DNA of 21,486 bases. Origin: Apopatosoma sp963618495. GTDB lineage: Bacteria; Bacillota; Clostridia; Oscillospirales; CAG-272. The position numbers were made by a program, and so were the translations under genes. Under the pieces are notes generated by a model, which made no database searches, was not told where the DNA came from, and saw only the letters and a list, made by a program, of their open reading frames with translations. Each line of letters begins with the position of its first letter. Position 1 is the stretch's first letter. Location of the stretch: contig CAVESF010000030.1 in NCBI GenBank assembly GCA_963618495.1, positions 1 to 21,486 of the forward strand, read 5' to 3'. Of the stretch, positions 1-7,004 are shown piece after piece.

Positions 1-155
1 GTCAAGATTTTTTGCCTCTTTTTTGTCGATTTTTTCTTTTTTTGTCGATTTGTGCAGTATAGCGGTCAAAATTTATGCATGAAAAGCAAAAGTGGCTGAG
101 TCATTACTCAGCGCCTTTTCGTTGTATTCATGTGGTATGATACTTCCGATACCGC
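1..155. other. non-coding left edge, T-rich, one small hairpin
   Basis: No convincing gene is seen here. The first 55 bases are very T-rich and carry the string TTTTTTGTCGATTT twice (near 19-33 and 38-51). A 7-bp hairpin, GCTGAGT at 95-101 pairing with ACTCAGC at 106-112, is followed by a short CCTTTT. It could be the weak terminator of a gene lying to the left of the window. Confidence 0.4.
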
Positions 156-183
156 AAAAATGCTCCCGTTCGGGAGCATTTTT
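156..183 (-). terminator. intrinsic terminator of the 190-aa membrane protein gene
   Basis: A 12-13 bp perfect stem (arms 156-168 and 171-183, core TGCTCCCG/CGGGAGCA) starts 3 bases after the stop codon of the minus-strand gene. It ends in a run of five T on the minus strand. Its sequence is almost identical to the core of the hairpin at 1095-1150. Confidence 0.85.
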
Positions 184-185
184 CA

Positions 186-758
186 TTACTGTTCTTTCTT
201 TTTCTTTTTCGATAAGCCGAGGAAAATCAGCAAAGCACCGACCGCGATAAGTATAAAAGATTCTACCAGAGTAAAAGTACCTTTTCCCTGAAAAAGTCCG
301 AATATGCCGAGTGCCGCTGCAAGGATTCCCCATATAAATTTGCGTTTCTTTTTTGCGCCGGCAAAAGCCGCCGCCTGCTCATTCAATATGGCAGTTGCAG
401 TCTCCAGCTCCGACTCGTCAAGCTCACGCACGGTATATTGGGGCAAGCCGAGGATGTGGCTCTTCTTATCGGAAACCACGGTAAGTGCCATGAGGTCGTT
501 TTCATCGAGAGTAACGTTTATTTCCCCGTCCACGGAATTTCGCTCCATGAATGCCGCCTCCCTATAGTTTCCGAGTGCGGCATTTGCTTTGCTCATATTT
601 CTCGATGCTTTGCTCTCGCTCGAGAAATCAAGATGATGAGTTCCCTCCGCTATAGGTATCAGAAGCCCGTCGATAAGCTTTATCTGCTTTTCGCCGTCAA
701 TCTTCAGATATCCTCCGAAAGTTTTCTGTCCTGCAAGTTCAATTTGGATATAAGCCAT
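186..758 (-). CDS. hypothetical membrane protein, two C-terminal transmembrane helices
   Basis: I do not recognise the family. The 190-aa product has a soluble N-terminal part (about 1-135) that looks beta-rich and recalls PEGA-like or carbohydrate-binding sandwich folds, though that resemblance is weak. A basic stretch KKKRK follows at 136-140, then two hydrophobic helices (about 141-157 and 165-182), and the protein ends KKKKKEQ. By the positive-inside rule both termini should be cytoplasmic, with a short external hairpin loop. The start is supported by a GGAGGA ribosome binding site just upstream. The gene is divergent from the XRE regulator at 885 and its promoter spacer contains the palindrome 798-814, so repression by that regulator is a reasonable inference. 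It is followed by its own terminator. Confidence 0.8.
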   Translation of the reverse strand: MAYIQIELAGQKTFGGYLKIDGEKQIKLIDGLLIPIAEGTHHLDFSSESKASRNMSKANAALGNYREAAFMERNSVDGEINVTLDENDLMALTVVSDKKSHILGLPQYTVRELDESELETATAILNEQAAAFAGAKKKRKFIWGILAAALGIFGLFQGKGTFTLVESFILIAVGALLIFLGLSKKKKKEQ

Positions 759-793
759 AGATTTTCTCCTCCATAAAATTTATTGATATTTGA

Positions 794-822
794 ATTTTAC
801 CGCAATTTGCGGTATTTGTCAA
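794..822 (-). promoter_or_regulatory. sigma-A promoter of the 190-aa membrane protein gene
   Basis: On the minus strand there is TTGACA (822-817), a 17-nt spacer and TAAAAT (799-794). The spacer is largely filled by the palindrome at 798-814, so a bound regulator would exclude RNA polymerase. The -35 overlaps the -35 of the opposite promoter. Confidence 0.8.
798..814. promoter_or_regulatory. 17-bp palindromic operator
   Basis: TACCGCAATTTGCGGTA is a perfect 8-1-8 inverted repeat. It lies between the -35 and -10 of the leftward promoter and immediately upstream of the -35 of the rightward promoter. A dimeric XRE-family protein is encoded 71 bases to the right and is the obvious candidate ligand. 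That assignment is inferred from position. Confidence 0.75.
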
Positions 823-844
823 TAGATTTCATGCAATTTATTAT
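816..844 (+). promoter_or_regulatory. sigma-A promoter of the XRE regulator
   Basis: TTGTCA (816-821), a 17-nt spacer and TATTAT (839-844) stand about 40 bases before the GTG start at 885. The -35 shares five bases with the -35 of the divergent promoter. Confidence 0.75.
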
Positions 845-884
845 AATAAATAGAGAATTTACCGTTTTCGGAGGAGATTTTGCC

Positions 885-1097
885 GTGTATCCGAATATTC
901 GTGCGCTTCGCGAAGACAATGATATAACTCAAAAAAAGATGGCGGAATATCTGCACTGCTCTCAGCAGGTCTACAGCAATTATGAACTCGGTCAGCGGGA
1001 TATACCGACCGATATACTGATAAAGCTCGCGCTTTTTTATGATGTTTCAACGGATTATATCCTCGGGCTTACCGAAAATCCAAAGCAGAATAAATGA
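885..1097 (+). CDS. XRE-family helix-turn-helix transcriptional regulator
   Basis: A 70-aa protein that is essentially one HTH_3/Cro-C1 domain. The recognisable parts are an N-terminal NIRALRED segment, the turn around TQKKMAEYLHCSQQVYSNYE, and the C-terminal LIKLALFYDVSTDYILGL that closes this fold. I place the start at GTG 885 because GGAGGAG lies 8 bases upstream and family members begin at this point. An ATG further upstream at 783 would add an unrelated tail and would include the promoter. No effector domain is present, so it probably responds to protein level or a partner. Its position beside a shared palindrome suggests that it represses the neighbouring membrane protein gene and may regulate itself. 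The stop codon lies inside the stem of the terminator at 1095-1150. Confidence 0.9.
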   Translation: MYPNIRALREDNDITQKKMAEYLHCSQQVYSNYELGQRDIPTDILIKLALFYDVSTDYILGLTENPKQNK

Positions 1098-1150
1098 AAG
1101 CAAAAATGAAAAATGCTCCCGCTCGGGAACATTTTTCATTTTTGCTTTCA
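1095..1150. terminator. very long bidirectional terminator hairpin shared by two convergent genes
   Basis: The stem runs from 1095 to 1121 and from 1124 to 1150, 27 bp with a single mismatch (1116/1129) and a tiny loop. A/T-rich outer parts supply T runs on both strands. The two ends of the stem are exactly the two TGA stop codons: 1095-1097 for the XRE gene and 1148-1150 (complement) for the 107-aa gene. The inner core repeats the terminator at 156-183 with two base changes. Confidence 0.9.
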
Positions 1151-1471
1151 ATAATTTATTATATAATGAACAAGTATCGTGCGCACCTTGCCGCCTGATT
1201 CGAGATCGGGAGCCGTTATTATCGCGCCGCCGAGACTCATCAGCTCGGAAGCCTCCATCTCATCTATATTGCAACGGAATATCACGCGGCTATCGGCAAA
1301 AACAATAAAGACGCCGTCTCTGATATTGAAGCCGCCCTCTCTGCCGATGATGATATCCGTATCGTCTGTTCTCTCCACGGCATAGCGCAGTCTCCTGCGT
1401 GCTATCTTCTCCGCCATTGCCCGACGGAAAGCAGGTGTTCCCTCCCTTGGTTTCCGCCCGAAAAGTCCCAT
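1148..1471 (-). CDS. hypothetical protein, 107 aa
   Basis: I do not recognise the family. The protein starts with a very basic amphipathic segment (GRKPREGTPAFRRAMAEK, then IARRRLRY, about residues 5-30). It continues as an alternating hydrophobic and polar stretch suggesting a small beta-rich domain (about 32-105). There is no signal peptide, membrane helix, cysteine motif or obvious catalytic motif. The start at 1471 is supported by AGAGGAG about 9 bases upstream. It stands alone, convergent with the XRE gene and divergent from the M23 peptidase gene. Coding character is supported by codon usage like its neighbours and by the ribosome binding site. Confidence 0.65.
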   Translation of the reverse strand: MGLFGRKPREGTPAFRRAMAEKIARRRLRYAVERTDDTDIIIGREGGFNIRDGVFIVFADSRVIFRCNIDEMEASELMSLGGAIITAPDLESGGKVRTILVHYIINY

Positions 1472-1499
1472 ATGCGCCGCTCCTCTCGCTTTTTTCTAT

Positions 1500-1528
1500 A
1501 TTCTATCATATCTTTCATAAAAAATCCA
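1500..1528 (-). promoter_or_regulatory. extended -10 promoter of the 107-aa gene
   Basis: On the minus strand TGATAGAAT provides a TG-extended -10 (TAGAAT at 1505-1500). A weak TGGATT (1528-1523) lies at 17-nt spacing. Confidence 0.5.
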
Positions 1529-1583
1529 TACCGTTTTGAAATTTTGCAATGGCTCACAGGGTAATATTTTCATTCTCTTAAAA

Positions 1584-1589
1584 TATAAT
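1584..1589 (+). promoter_or_regulatory. possible -10 element of the M23 peptidase gene
   Basis: TATAAT lies 33 bases upstream of the proposed TTG start. No -35 of the vegetative type is visible at 16-18 bases, so this is weak. A promoter for another sigma factor cannot be excluded. Confidence 0.3.
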
Positions 1590-1622
1590 AATACAGAGTG
1601 CAAAATCGGGAGGAAAAAAGAA

Positions 1623-2639
1623 TTGTTCTCATCGAAAAAATACCGTACCGTGAAAGGAATATGCCTTATTCTGGCACTGACGATATGTGCTGTTTATATA
1701 TCGGGAGCGTCGCCGCGCGGCATGAATCTGCAAACGGGTGCCGACGGCAAAAGCTATATCAGATGGGTCGATTTCGGTATAACGGAAGCGGCGCTTTCCG
1801 ATGCCGTCCGCCTCGGGATAAAAAGTCATAACGACGGGCATGCTTTCGGCATGGCGGAACTGCTCGCTTATCTCGGCGCACGGTACGGCGGCGATTTTTC
1901 CCGCTATAAAAAAGCCGATATGGAGAGCGCATATTCTTCCCTCTCGGAAAACACCTCATGTTTTGACTCCATGAAATATTATTCATATTATAAAGAAGCC
2001 TACGATGCCGTGCTCTCGGGATGGCTCGGCGAATATTCCGTTTATGAGAAAAAAGGCGGCGGCTATACATATACGGAAAAATACGGACTCAAGGTTTTTT
2101 CGCCGATAGCCGCGGGGTTTTCATACAGCGATTATGACGATTTCGGCGCCGCGCGCTCATTCGGTTATCGCCGCCGTCATCTCGGGCATGATATGCTCGG
2201 CAGTATCGGCACGCCGATAATCGCCGTCGAATCCGGTTATGTGGAAGCCGTCGGCTGGAACCGTTACGGCGGCTGGCGCATAGGAATACGGAGTTTCGAC
2301 GGCAAGCGGTACTATTATTATGCACATCTGCGCCGCAATCATCCTTATGCCGACATATATGAGGGAAAAATCGTCACCGCAGGCGATGTTATAGGTTATC
2401 TCGGCATGACAGGCTACAGCAGTGAGGAAAACAAAAACAATATCGATGTTCCGCATCTGCATATCGGCTTGCAGCTTATTTTCGATGTCTCACAAAAAGA
2501 CGGCACAAATCAGATATGGATAGATATGTATGAGATAACGAAATTTCTCTCGAAATACCGCAGCAAGGTTTACTACAATAAAGAAAAGGGGGAGTATCTG
2601 CCTGTAAATCCGATAACGGATTTTTCTCTGCCGGATTGA
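1623..2639 (+). CDS. membrane-anchored or secreted M23 family zinc metallopeptidase
   Basis: A putative peptidoglycan endopeptidase acting outside the membrane. From the proposed start it is 338 aa, with a basic N-terminus, one hydrophobic segment (about 11-28) acting as signal or anchor, a central alpha-helical region rich in Tyr, and a C-terminal M23 domain (about 155-300). The zinc site is complete: H186-x3-D190 (HLGHD), H235 in YYYYAHL and the H278-L-H280 pair in PHLHIG. I choose TTG at 1623 because GGGAGG lies 9 bases upstream. The longer frame from 1536 has no ribosome binding site. A M23 subfamily with the conserved tail NQIWID is common in Clostridia, but whether this one acts in sporulation or growth cannot be told. 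It appears monocistronic. Confidence 0.85.
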   Translation: MFSSKKYRTVKGICLILALTICAVYISGASPRGMNLQTGADGKSYIRWVDFGITEAALSDAVRLGIKSHNDGHAFGMAELLAYLGARYGGDFSRYKKADMESAYSSLSENTSCFDSMKYYSYYKEAYDAVLSGWLGEYSVYEKKGGGYTYTEKYGLKVFSPIAAGFSYSDYDDFGAARSFGYRRRHLGHDMLGSIGTPIIAVESGYVEAVGWNRYGGWRIGIRSFDGKRYYYYAHLRRNHPYADIYEGKIVTAGDVIGYLGMTGYSSEENKNNIDVPHLHIGLQLIFDVSQKDGTNQIWIDMYEITKFLSKYRSKVYYNKEKGEYLPVNPITDFSLPD

Positions 2640-2647
2640 TGACGGTG

Positions 2648-2682
2648 GAGCATATCGAAATAGGGATTGTTTCAATATGCTC
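2648..2682 (+). other. hairpin downstream of the M23 gene
   Basis: GAGCATAT (2648-2655) pairs with ATATGCTC (2675-2682), and after one mismatch GAAA pairs with TTTC. There is no T run on the plus side, so this is more likely an RNA 3'-end stabiliser or a decayed terminator. The rest of 2640-2810 shows no gene. Confidence 0.45.
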
Positions 2683-2810
2683 TGTCGGTGAGATAAAAAG
2701 ATGCTGTTCTCTTCGTCACGCAAAAGTACGATAAATATAAAGTATCTTTATGTATATTTTCAGGTCGTCAAGAAAATTAAGCAACACAAACCCCAATATA
2801 CCCAAACAAG

Positions 2811-2842
2811 CAAAACTTCGACTTCAATGAGCCGAAGTTTTG
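2811..2842. terminator. terminator hairpin after adhE
   Basis: A perfect 10-bp stem CAAAACTTCG/CGAAGTTTTG (2811-2820 and 2833-2842) stands 14 bases beyond the adhE stop codon. T-rich sequence lies on both sides, so it may also stop rightward transcription. Confidence 0.7.
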
Positions 2843-2855
2843 TCTTTACATTTTC

Positions 2856-5537
2856 TTATTTGCTTTTGCGCCTTGTCTGCTTGGCACCTTCGCCCGCGCC
2901 GCCTGCCGTCGGCATTTCCGGTTCTGTGAAGTGCTTACCATAGTAGGCACCGAGATACATCTGCTTTATTTCGCTCATCAGCGGATATCTTGGATTTGCG
3001 CCCGTGCACTGGTCGTCAAACGCCTGCTCGGTCATATCGTCAAGTCTTGCAAGGAAATCAGCCTCATCTATATTATAATCGCGTATCGTTTTCTTTATGC
3101 CGACGCACTCTTTGAGCGTGTTTACCGCCTTTATGAGGTTTTCGAGCTTTTCGCTATCGGTCTTGCCGCCCAGCCCCAGATAATCGGCAACCTCGGCATA
3201 GCGCGCGAGCGTATGCGGATGGTCATACTGCGAGAATGTTCCCATCTTGACGGGAGCCTCGGAAGCATTGAAGCGAAGCACCTCTTCTATCATCAGCGCG
3301 TTTGCGATACCGTGCGGCAGATGATGGAACGCGCCGAGCTTATGCGCCATGGAATGGCATACGCCGAGGAAAGCGTTTGCAAACGCCATACCCGCCATAG
3401 TAGCGGCATTAGCCATCTTTTCACGAGCCTCAACATCTACCTGTCCATTGTCATATGCCCTCGGCAGATACTCAAAAATAACCTTGAGCGCACGCAGAGC
3501 AAGTCCGTCTGTATAATCCGTTGCCATAACGGAAGCATAAGCCTCGAGCGCATGAGTTACCGCATCGATACCGGAAGCCGCCGTCAGCCCGCGGGGAGCG
3601 CTCATGTGGAAGTCGGTATCGACTATCGCCATATTCGGCAGAAGCTCATAATCGGCAAGCGGATATTTCACGCCTGTCTTTTCATCCGTGATGACAGCAA
3701 AAGGTGTGACCTCACTGCCTGTACCTGCCGAGGTAGGCACGGCGATGAAATATGCCTTTTCGCCCATCTTCGGGAAAGTATAAACTCTCTTGCGGATATC
3801 GATAAAGCGCATTGCCATATCCATGAAGTCCGCTTCGGGATGCTCATAGAGAACCCACATTATCTTGCCCGCGTCCATAGCCGAACCGCCGCCGAGAGCG
3901 ATAATGCAATCGGGCGCGAAATCGGTCATCTGCTTTGCACCCGCAACAGCACAGGCAAGCGTCGGGTCGGGAGCGACATCAAAGAACGTGGTGTGGACAA
4001 TGCCCATTTCATCGAGCTTATTCGTTATCGGCTTGGTATAACCGTTGCGATACAGAAAATTGTCTGTTACGATGAAGGCACGCTTCTTGCCCATTACGGT
4101 TTTCAGCTCGTCAAGAGCAACAGGCAGACAGCCTTTCTTTATATAAACCTTTTCGGGTGTGCGGAACCAGAGCATATTTTCTCTCCTTTCGGCAACTGTT
4201 TTGATATTGAGCAGATGCTTGACGCCTACGTTTTCGGAAACACTGTTTCCGCCCCATGAACCGCAACCGAGCGTCATCGAGGGAGAAAGCTTAAAATTGT
4301 AGAGGTCTCCGATGCCGCCCTGAGAAGAGGGAGTATTTACGAGGATACGGCAGGTTTTCATTCTTGCCGCAAATTCATCGAGCTTCGCCTGCTCCGTGCC
4401 GACATTGAGATATATCGAGGAGGTATGACCGTAGCCGCCGTCCGCGACGAGATGCTCCGCCTTGTCGAAAGCGTCGCTTATATCTTTCGCGCGGTACATG
4501 GCAAGCACGGGCGAGAGCTTCTCGTGTGCAAACTCTTCGGAGAGCTCGACGCTTGTGACTTCGCCTATCAGTATTTTTGTGCCGGCAGGGACTTTCACGC
4601 CCGCAAGCTCGGCTATCTTCGCCGCGCTCTGACCGACTATTTTCGCATTGAGCGCACCGTTTATGATTATCGTCTTTCTGACTTTTTCCGTTTCCGCAGG
4701 GGAGAGGAAATAACAGCCGCGTGCGGCAAATTCCGCCTTTACCGCGTCATATATTCCATCAAGCACGATGACAGACTGCTCGGAGGCGCATATCATGCCG
4801 TTGTCAAATGTTTTGGAATGGATTATCGAGCTTACGGCAAGTACGATATCAGCCGTATCGTCGATTATCGCGGGAGTATTGCCGGCGCCTACGCCAAGCG
4901 CAGGCTTGCCGCTGGAATAAGCCGCCTTCACCATGCCGGGACCGCCTGTCGCAAGGATGATATCGGCTTCTTTCATGAGCAGGCTTGTCATATCGAGGCT
5001 CGGAACATCTATCCAGTCTATGATGTCCTTGGGTGCGCCTGCCTCCACAGCCGCATCAAGCACAATCTTTGCCGCCGCCGCAGTGGAAGCTTTTGCTCTC
5101 GGATGCGGGCTGATGATTATGGCATTTCGCGTCTTGAGCGCGAGCAGCGTCTTGAAAATAGCGGTGGACGTGGGATTTGTGGTAGGGATGACAGCGGCGA
5201 TAACGCCGATAGGCTCGGCTATCTTCTTCATGCCGTATGCCTTGTCCTCTTCTATCACGCCGCAGGTTTTGGTGTGTCTGTAGGCATTGTAAATATGCTC
5301 GGCGGCATAGTTGTTTTTTATCACCTTGTCCTCAACTATACCCATGCCCGTCTCGGCTACAGCCATTTTTGCAAGGGGAATTCTTGCCTTGTTCGCCGCG
5401 ATTGCCGCCGCTTTGAATATGGCATCTACCTGCTCCTGCGTATAGGTGGCAAATTTTCTCTGCGCTTCCTTTACGCGGGCAATTGCGCTTTCAAGCGATT
5501 CAACACTGTCTATTACCGTTCTTGTAGTTGTTTCCAT
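2856..5537 (-). CDS. adhE: bifunctional acetaldehyde/alcohol dehydrogenase AdhE
   Basis: Converts acetyl-CoA to acetaldehyde and then ethanol with two NADH, the classic fermentative electron sink; AdhE enzymes assemble into cytoplasmic filaments called spirosomes. The 893 aa have the family's two-domain layout. An aldehyde dehydrogenase domain (about 1-440) carries the catalytic Cys250 in FDNGMICASE. An iron-dependent alcohol dehydrogenase domain (about 450-870) carries the nucleotide-binding GGGSAMDAGK and iron-ligand segments around HSMAHKLG and HHLPHGIANA. Length is normal. The last 20 or so residues (after FTEPEMP) are a low-complexity Gly/Ala/Lys tail. The ATG is preceded by GAGGAG. It is the second gene after rex, 34 bases downstream, with no separate promoter visible, so it is probably co-transcribed and controlled by Rex. 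Confidence 0.97.
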   Translation of the reverse strand: METTTRTVIDSVESLESAIARVKEAQRKFATYTQEQVDAIFKAAAIAANKARIPLAKMAVAETGMGIVEDKVIKNNYAAEHIYNAYRHTKTCGVIEEDKAYGMKKIAEPIGVIAAVIPTTNPTSTAIFKTLLALKTRNAIIISPHPRAKASTAAAAKIVLDAAVEAGAPKDIIDWIDVPSLDMTSLLMKEADIILATGGPGMVKAAYSSGKPALGVGAGNTPAIIDDTADIVLAVSSIIHSKTFDNGMICASEQSVIVLDGIYDAVKAEFAARGCYFLSPAETEKVRKTIIINGALNAKIVGQSAAKIAELAGVKVPAGTKILIGEVTSVELSEEFAHEKLSPVLAMYRAKDISDAFDKAEHLVADGGYGHTSSIYLNVGTEQAKLDEFAARMKTCRILVNTPSSQGGIGDLYNFKLSPSMTLGCGSWGGNSVSENVGVKHLLNIKTVAERRENMLWFRTPEKVYIKKGCLPVALDELKTVMGKKRAFIVTDNFLYRNGYTKPITNKLDEMGIVHTTFFDVAPDPTLACAVAGAKQMTDFAPDCIIALGGGSAMDAGKIMWVLYEHPEADFMDMAMRFIDIRKRVYTFPKMGEKAYFIAVPTSAGTGSEVTPFAVITDEKTGVKYPLADYELLPNMAIVDTDFHMSAPRGLTAASGIDAVTHALEAYASVMATDYTDGLALRALKVIFEYLPRAYDNGQVDVEAREKMANAATMAGMAFANAFLGVCHSMAHKLGAFHHLPHGIANALMIEEVLRFNASEAPVKMGTFSQYDHPHTLARYAEVADYLGLGGKTDSEKLENLIKAVNTLKECVGIKKTIRDYNIDEADFLARLDDMTEQAFDDQCTGANPRYPLMSEIKQMYLGAYYGKHFTEPEMPTAGGAGEGAKQTRRKSK

Positions 5538-5571
5538 AAGCTTCTCCTCAATAATTTATTTTTTGATTTAT

Positions 5572-6180
5572 TCAGTGCTTTTCTACCTTCTGACGCAGTC
5601 TTGCAAGTGAAAGTGCAAGACTTTCGTTCTGCACGGTGATGCCCTCGGGGACATTGAGCCGTGCCGATGAGAAATTCCATATGGCACGCACGCCGCTCCT
5701 GATAAGGAAGTCCGCCGTTTCCTGCGCATAATCGTGCGGAACGGTGATGATGCCTATTTCTATCTGCCGCATTCTGCAATAAGACGGCAGTTCGTCAAGC
5801 GGGCGTATGTATTCGGAAAATTTCGTGCTGTCAGTATCGAATGCGTGCGATATCGTGATGCCGTACTGCGAAAAGCCGCCGTAGCCGAGCAGAGCGGAGC
5901 CGAGCTTTCCCGCGCCGACGATGATAGCCTCGCAACTTCGGTTTATGCCGAGTGCGGATTCGATTGCCGCACGCAGTTTTGCTACTTCATAGCCGGTTTT
6001 CGGCTTGCCTGAGCCGCATACCGCCGACAAATCCTTGCGAACCTGAACCTCGCCGAGCCCGAGTGCGGAAGCCACGGATGTTGCCGAGATATGCCGCATT
6101 TCCTCCGGCAGAGAATCAATAAAAGAAAGATATGACGGCAGTCTCCCCATTGTGGCACGCGATATTTCGTTTCGTTTCAT
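5572..6180 (-). CDS. rex: redox-sensing transcriptional repressor Rex
   Basis: Rex dimers sense the NADH/NAD+ ratio: high NADH releases them from DNA and derepresses fermentation genes such as adhE. The 202-aa protein has the N-terminal winged helix (about 1-80; SRATMGRLPSYLSFI, then VQVRKDL with the recognition helix). A Rossmann domain with the dinucleotide motif GAGKLGSALLGY (about 88-99) follows, and then the helix that swaps between subunits near the C-terminus (NESLALSLARL). The length is close to the 205-215 aa usual for Rex. The start has a strong GGAGGAGGT ribosome binding site. It is the promoter-proximal gene of a rex-adhE operon, an arrangement that allows feedback between redox state and ethanol production. 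Confidence 0.95.
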   Translation of the reverse strand: MKRNEISRATMGRLPSYLSFIDSLPEEMRHISATSVASALGLGEVQVRKDLSAVCGSGKPKTGYEVAKLRAAIESALGINRSCEAIIVGAGKLGSALLGYGGFSQYGITISHAFDTDSTKFSEYIRPLDELPSYCRMRQIEIGIITVPHDYAQETADFLIRSGVRAIWNFSSARLNVPEGITVQNESLALSLARLRQKVEKH

Positions 6181-6211
6181 TTTGCACCTCCTCCGATAAG
6201 ATTCCGAATAC

Positions 6212-6240
6212 AGTATATCATCTCGCGGCAGTTTTGTAAA
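6212..6240 (-). promoter_or_regulatory. sigma-A promoter of rex-adhE
   Basis: On the minus strand there is TTTACA (6240-6235), a 17-nt spacer and TATACT (6217-6212), ending 32 bases before the rex start codon. The -35 lies within the inverted repeat at 6235-6254. Confidence 0.8.
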
Positions 6241-6254
6241 TTGCCGATTTTACA
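6235..6254. promoter_or_regulatory. candidate Rex operator over the rex promoter
   Basis: TGTAAA and TTTACA form an inverted repeat with an 8-nt centre that covers the -35 of the rex promoter. The half-sites resemble, but do not match, the clostridial Rex consensus (TTGTTAA-N4-TTAACAA). Position favours it as a Rex autoregulatory site; sequence fit is only moderate. Confidence 0.4.
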
Positions 6255-6567
6255 TATCAGTATTGTATATATCGATATAGCTGATACCGAAATAAGAAAA
6301 AGGAGATTTTATGTTGCTTTTCGGGTAAGAAAACGACAAAAGAAAGTTTTCTTTTATCGTGCTTTTTCGTGATAAAAAATACCAAAAGTCATTTGAGAGG
6401 ATTTTCCCGCCTGTCTCGGCGATGCCGACACACACGCTCCGCGTATGCGTTAATTCCGCCCTCTTAAAAATCTTCTTTCCTGTCTCCGTATCAATAAACA
6501 CGGGAACGCCGCCCTCATAAACCACAGGATTGAGTGTTGCGTCAAAGGTCATATCCAAGCAGAACAC
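6250..6567 (-). pseudogene. remnant of a DegT/DnrJ/EryC1-type aminotransferase
   Basis: An open frame of 105 codons. The first 30 codons (6567-6478, VFC-DMTFDATLNPVVYEGG and then VPVFIDTE) match the well-known segment of PLP-dependent sugar aminotransferases of the DegT/DnrJ/EryC1 family, which normally lies about 90-120 residues into a protein of about 380 aa. An in-frame TAG immediately precedes the match. After DTE the frame is unrelated and rich in Lys, Ser and Phe. No PLP lysine region is present. This is therefore a short internal scrap left by a deletion, not a functional enzyme. It lies directly upstream of the rex promoter. Confidence 0.6.
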
Positions 6568-6626
6568 CTCCTAATGTCAAGGTAGGAACAACAAAAAAAG
6601 TGAGCCGAAAGTGTAAATTCCAAAAT

Positions 6627-6680
6627 AAAAAAATCCCTCACCCGATATGCTCACACTGAGCTGCCCGGATGAGGGGATTT
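6627..6680 (-). terminator. structured intrinsic terminator, leftward
   Basis: Outer arms AAATCCCTCA (6631-6640) and TGAGGGGATTT (6670-6680) enclose an inner hairpin GCTCA/TGAGC (6649-6661). On the minus strand the stem is followed by seven T. It lies just after the stop of the winged-helix remnant and is probably its original terminator. Confidence 0.8.
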
Positions 6681-6687
6681 CTATGTG

Positions 6688-7004
6688 TTAAATTTTTGCT
6701 ATGGACTTCAATAAGCTGTCGTTTTTGAAAACGATTGCGATTGTACTGCCGTCAAACTCATACGAAGGGTTTGATTTATTTCGCTTTGGAATCAGTACAG
6801 TCCACTTGCCTTTTGTATTTGAACCTTCACGAACAATATAACCTTTTTTCTTCAAGGAATCAGGGCATCTTTGAACCGTTCTTGAAGCAGCACCCGTTTT
6901 TCGGAAATTTCCTTGGCTGTAATTTCTGGATTGTCTATCAAGAATTGCAATACAGCGGTTTCCGTTTCACTAAGGTTTACGACATCCTTTACACTGTTCG
7001 TTTT
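6688..7004 (-). pseudogene. C-terminal winged-helix fragment of an AlbA/AAA_4-type ATP-binding protein, frameshifted
   Basis: The frame from about 7004 reads VVNLSETETAVLQFLIDNPE and then ITAKEISEK. At the run of five T at 6897-6901 (A on the coding strand) it goes out of phase. In the next frame the fold resumes as TGAASRTVQR, then KKKGYIVREGSNTKGKWTVL, and reaches TAA at 6690-6688. Together these make the winged helix that closes 'RNA-binding/ATP-binding' proteins of the AlbA_2 (AAA_4) type. Restoring one A would give EKTGAASRTVQR, the normal sequence. The N-terminal AlbA and ATPase parts are missing and are replaced by the fragment at 6970-7122. The gap 6568-6626 shows nothing. Confidence 0.7.

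Noticed and set aside
783..884. N-terminal extension of the XRE regulator from ATG 783
   Set aside because: It would translate the operator and promoter; the GTG at 885 has a far better ribosome binding site and gives a normal small XRE domain.
156..1150. Toxin-antitoxin interpretation of the XRE/membrane-protein pair
   Set aside because: The genes are divergent, not co-directional, and the membrane protein has a large soluble domain unlike small membrane toxins.
2931..4259. Long plus-strand open frame (442 codons) opposite adhE, and another at 4425-5639
   Set aside because: Shadow frames of the strongly coding adhE on the other strand; no ribosome binding site and no recognisable protein sequence.
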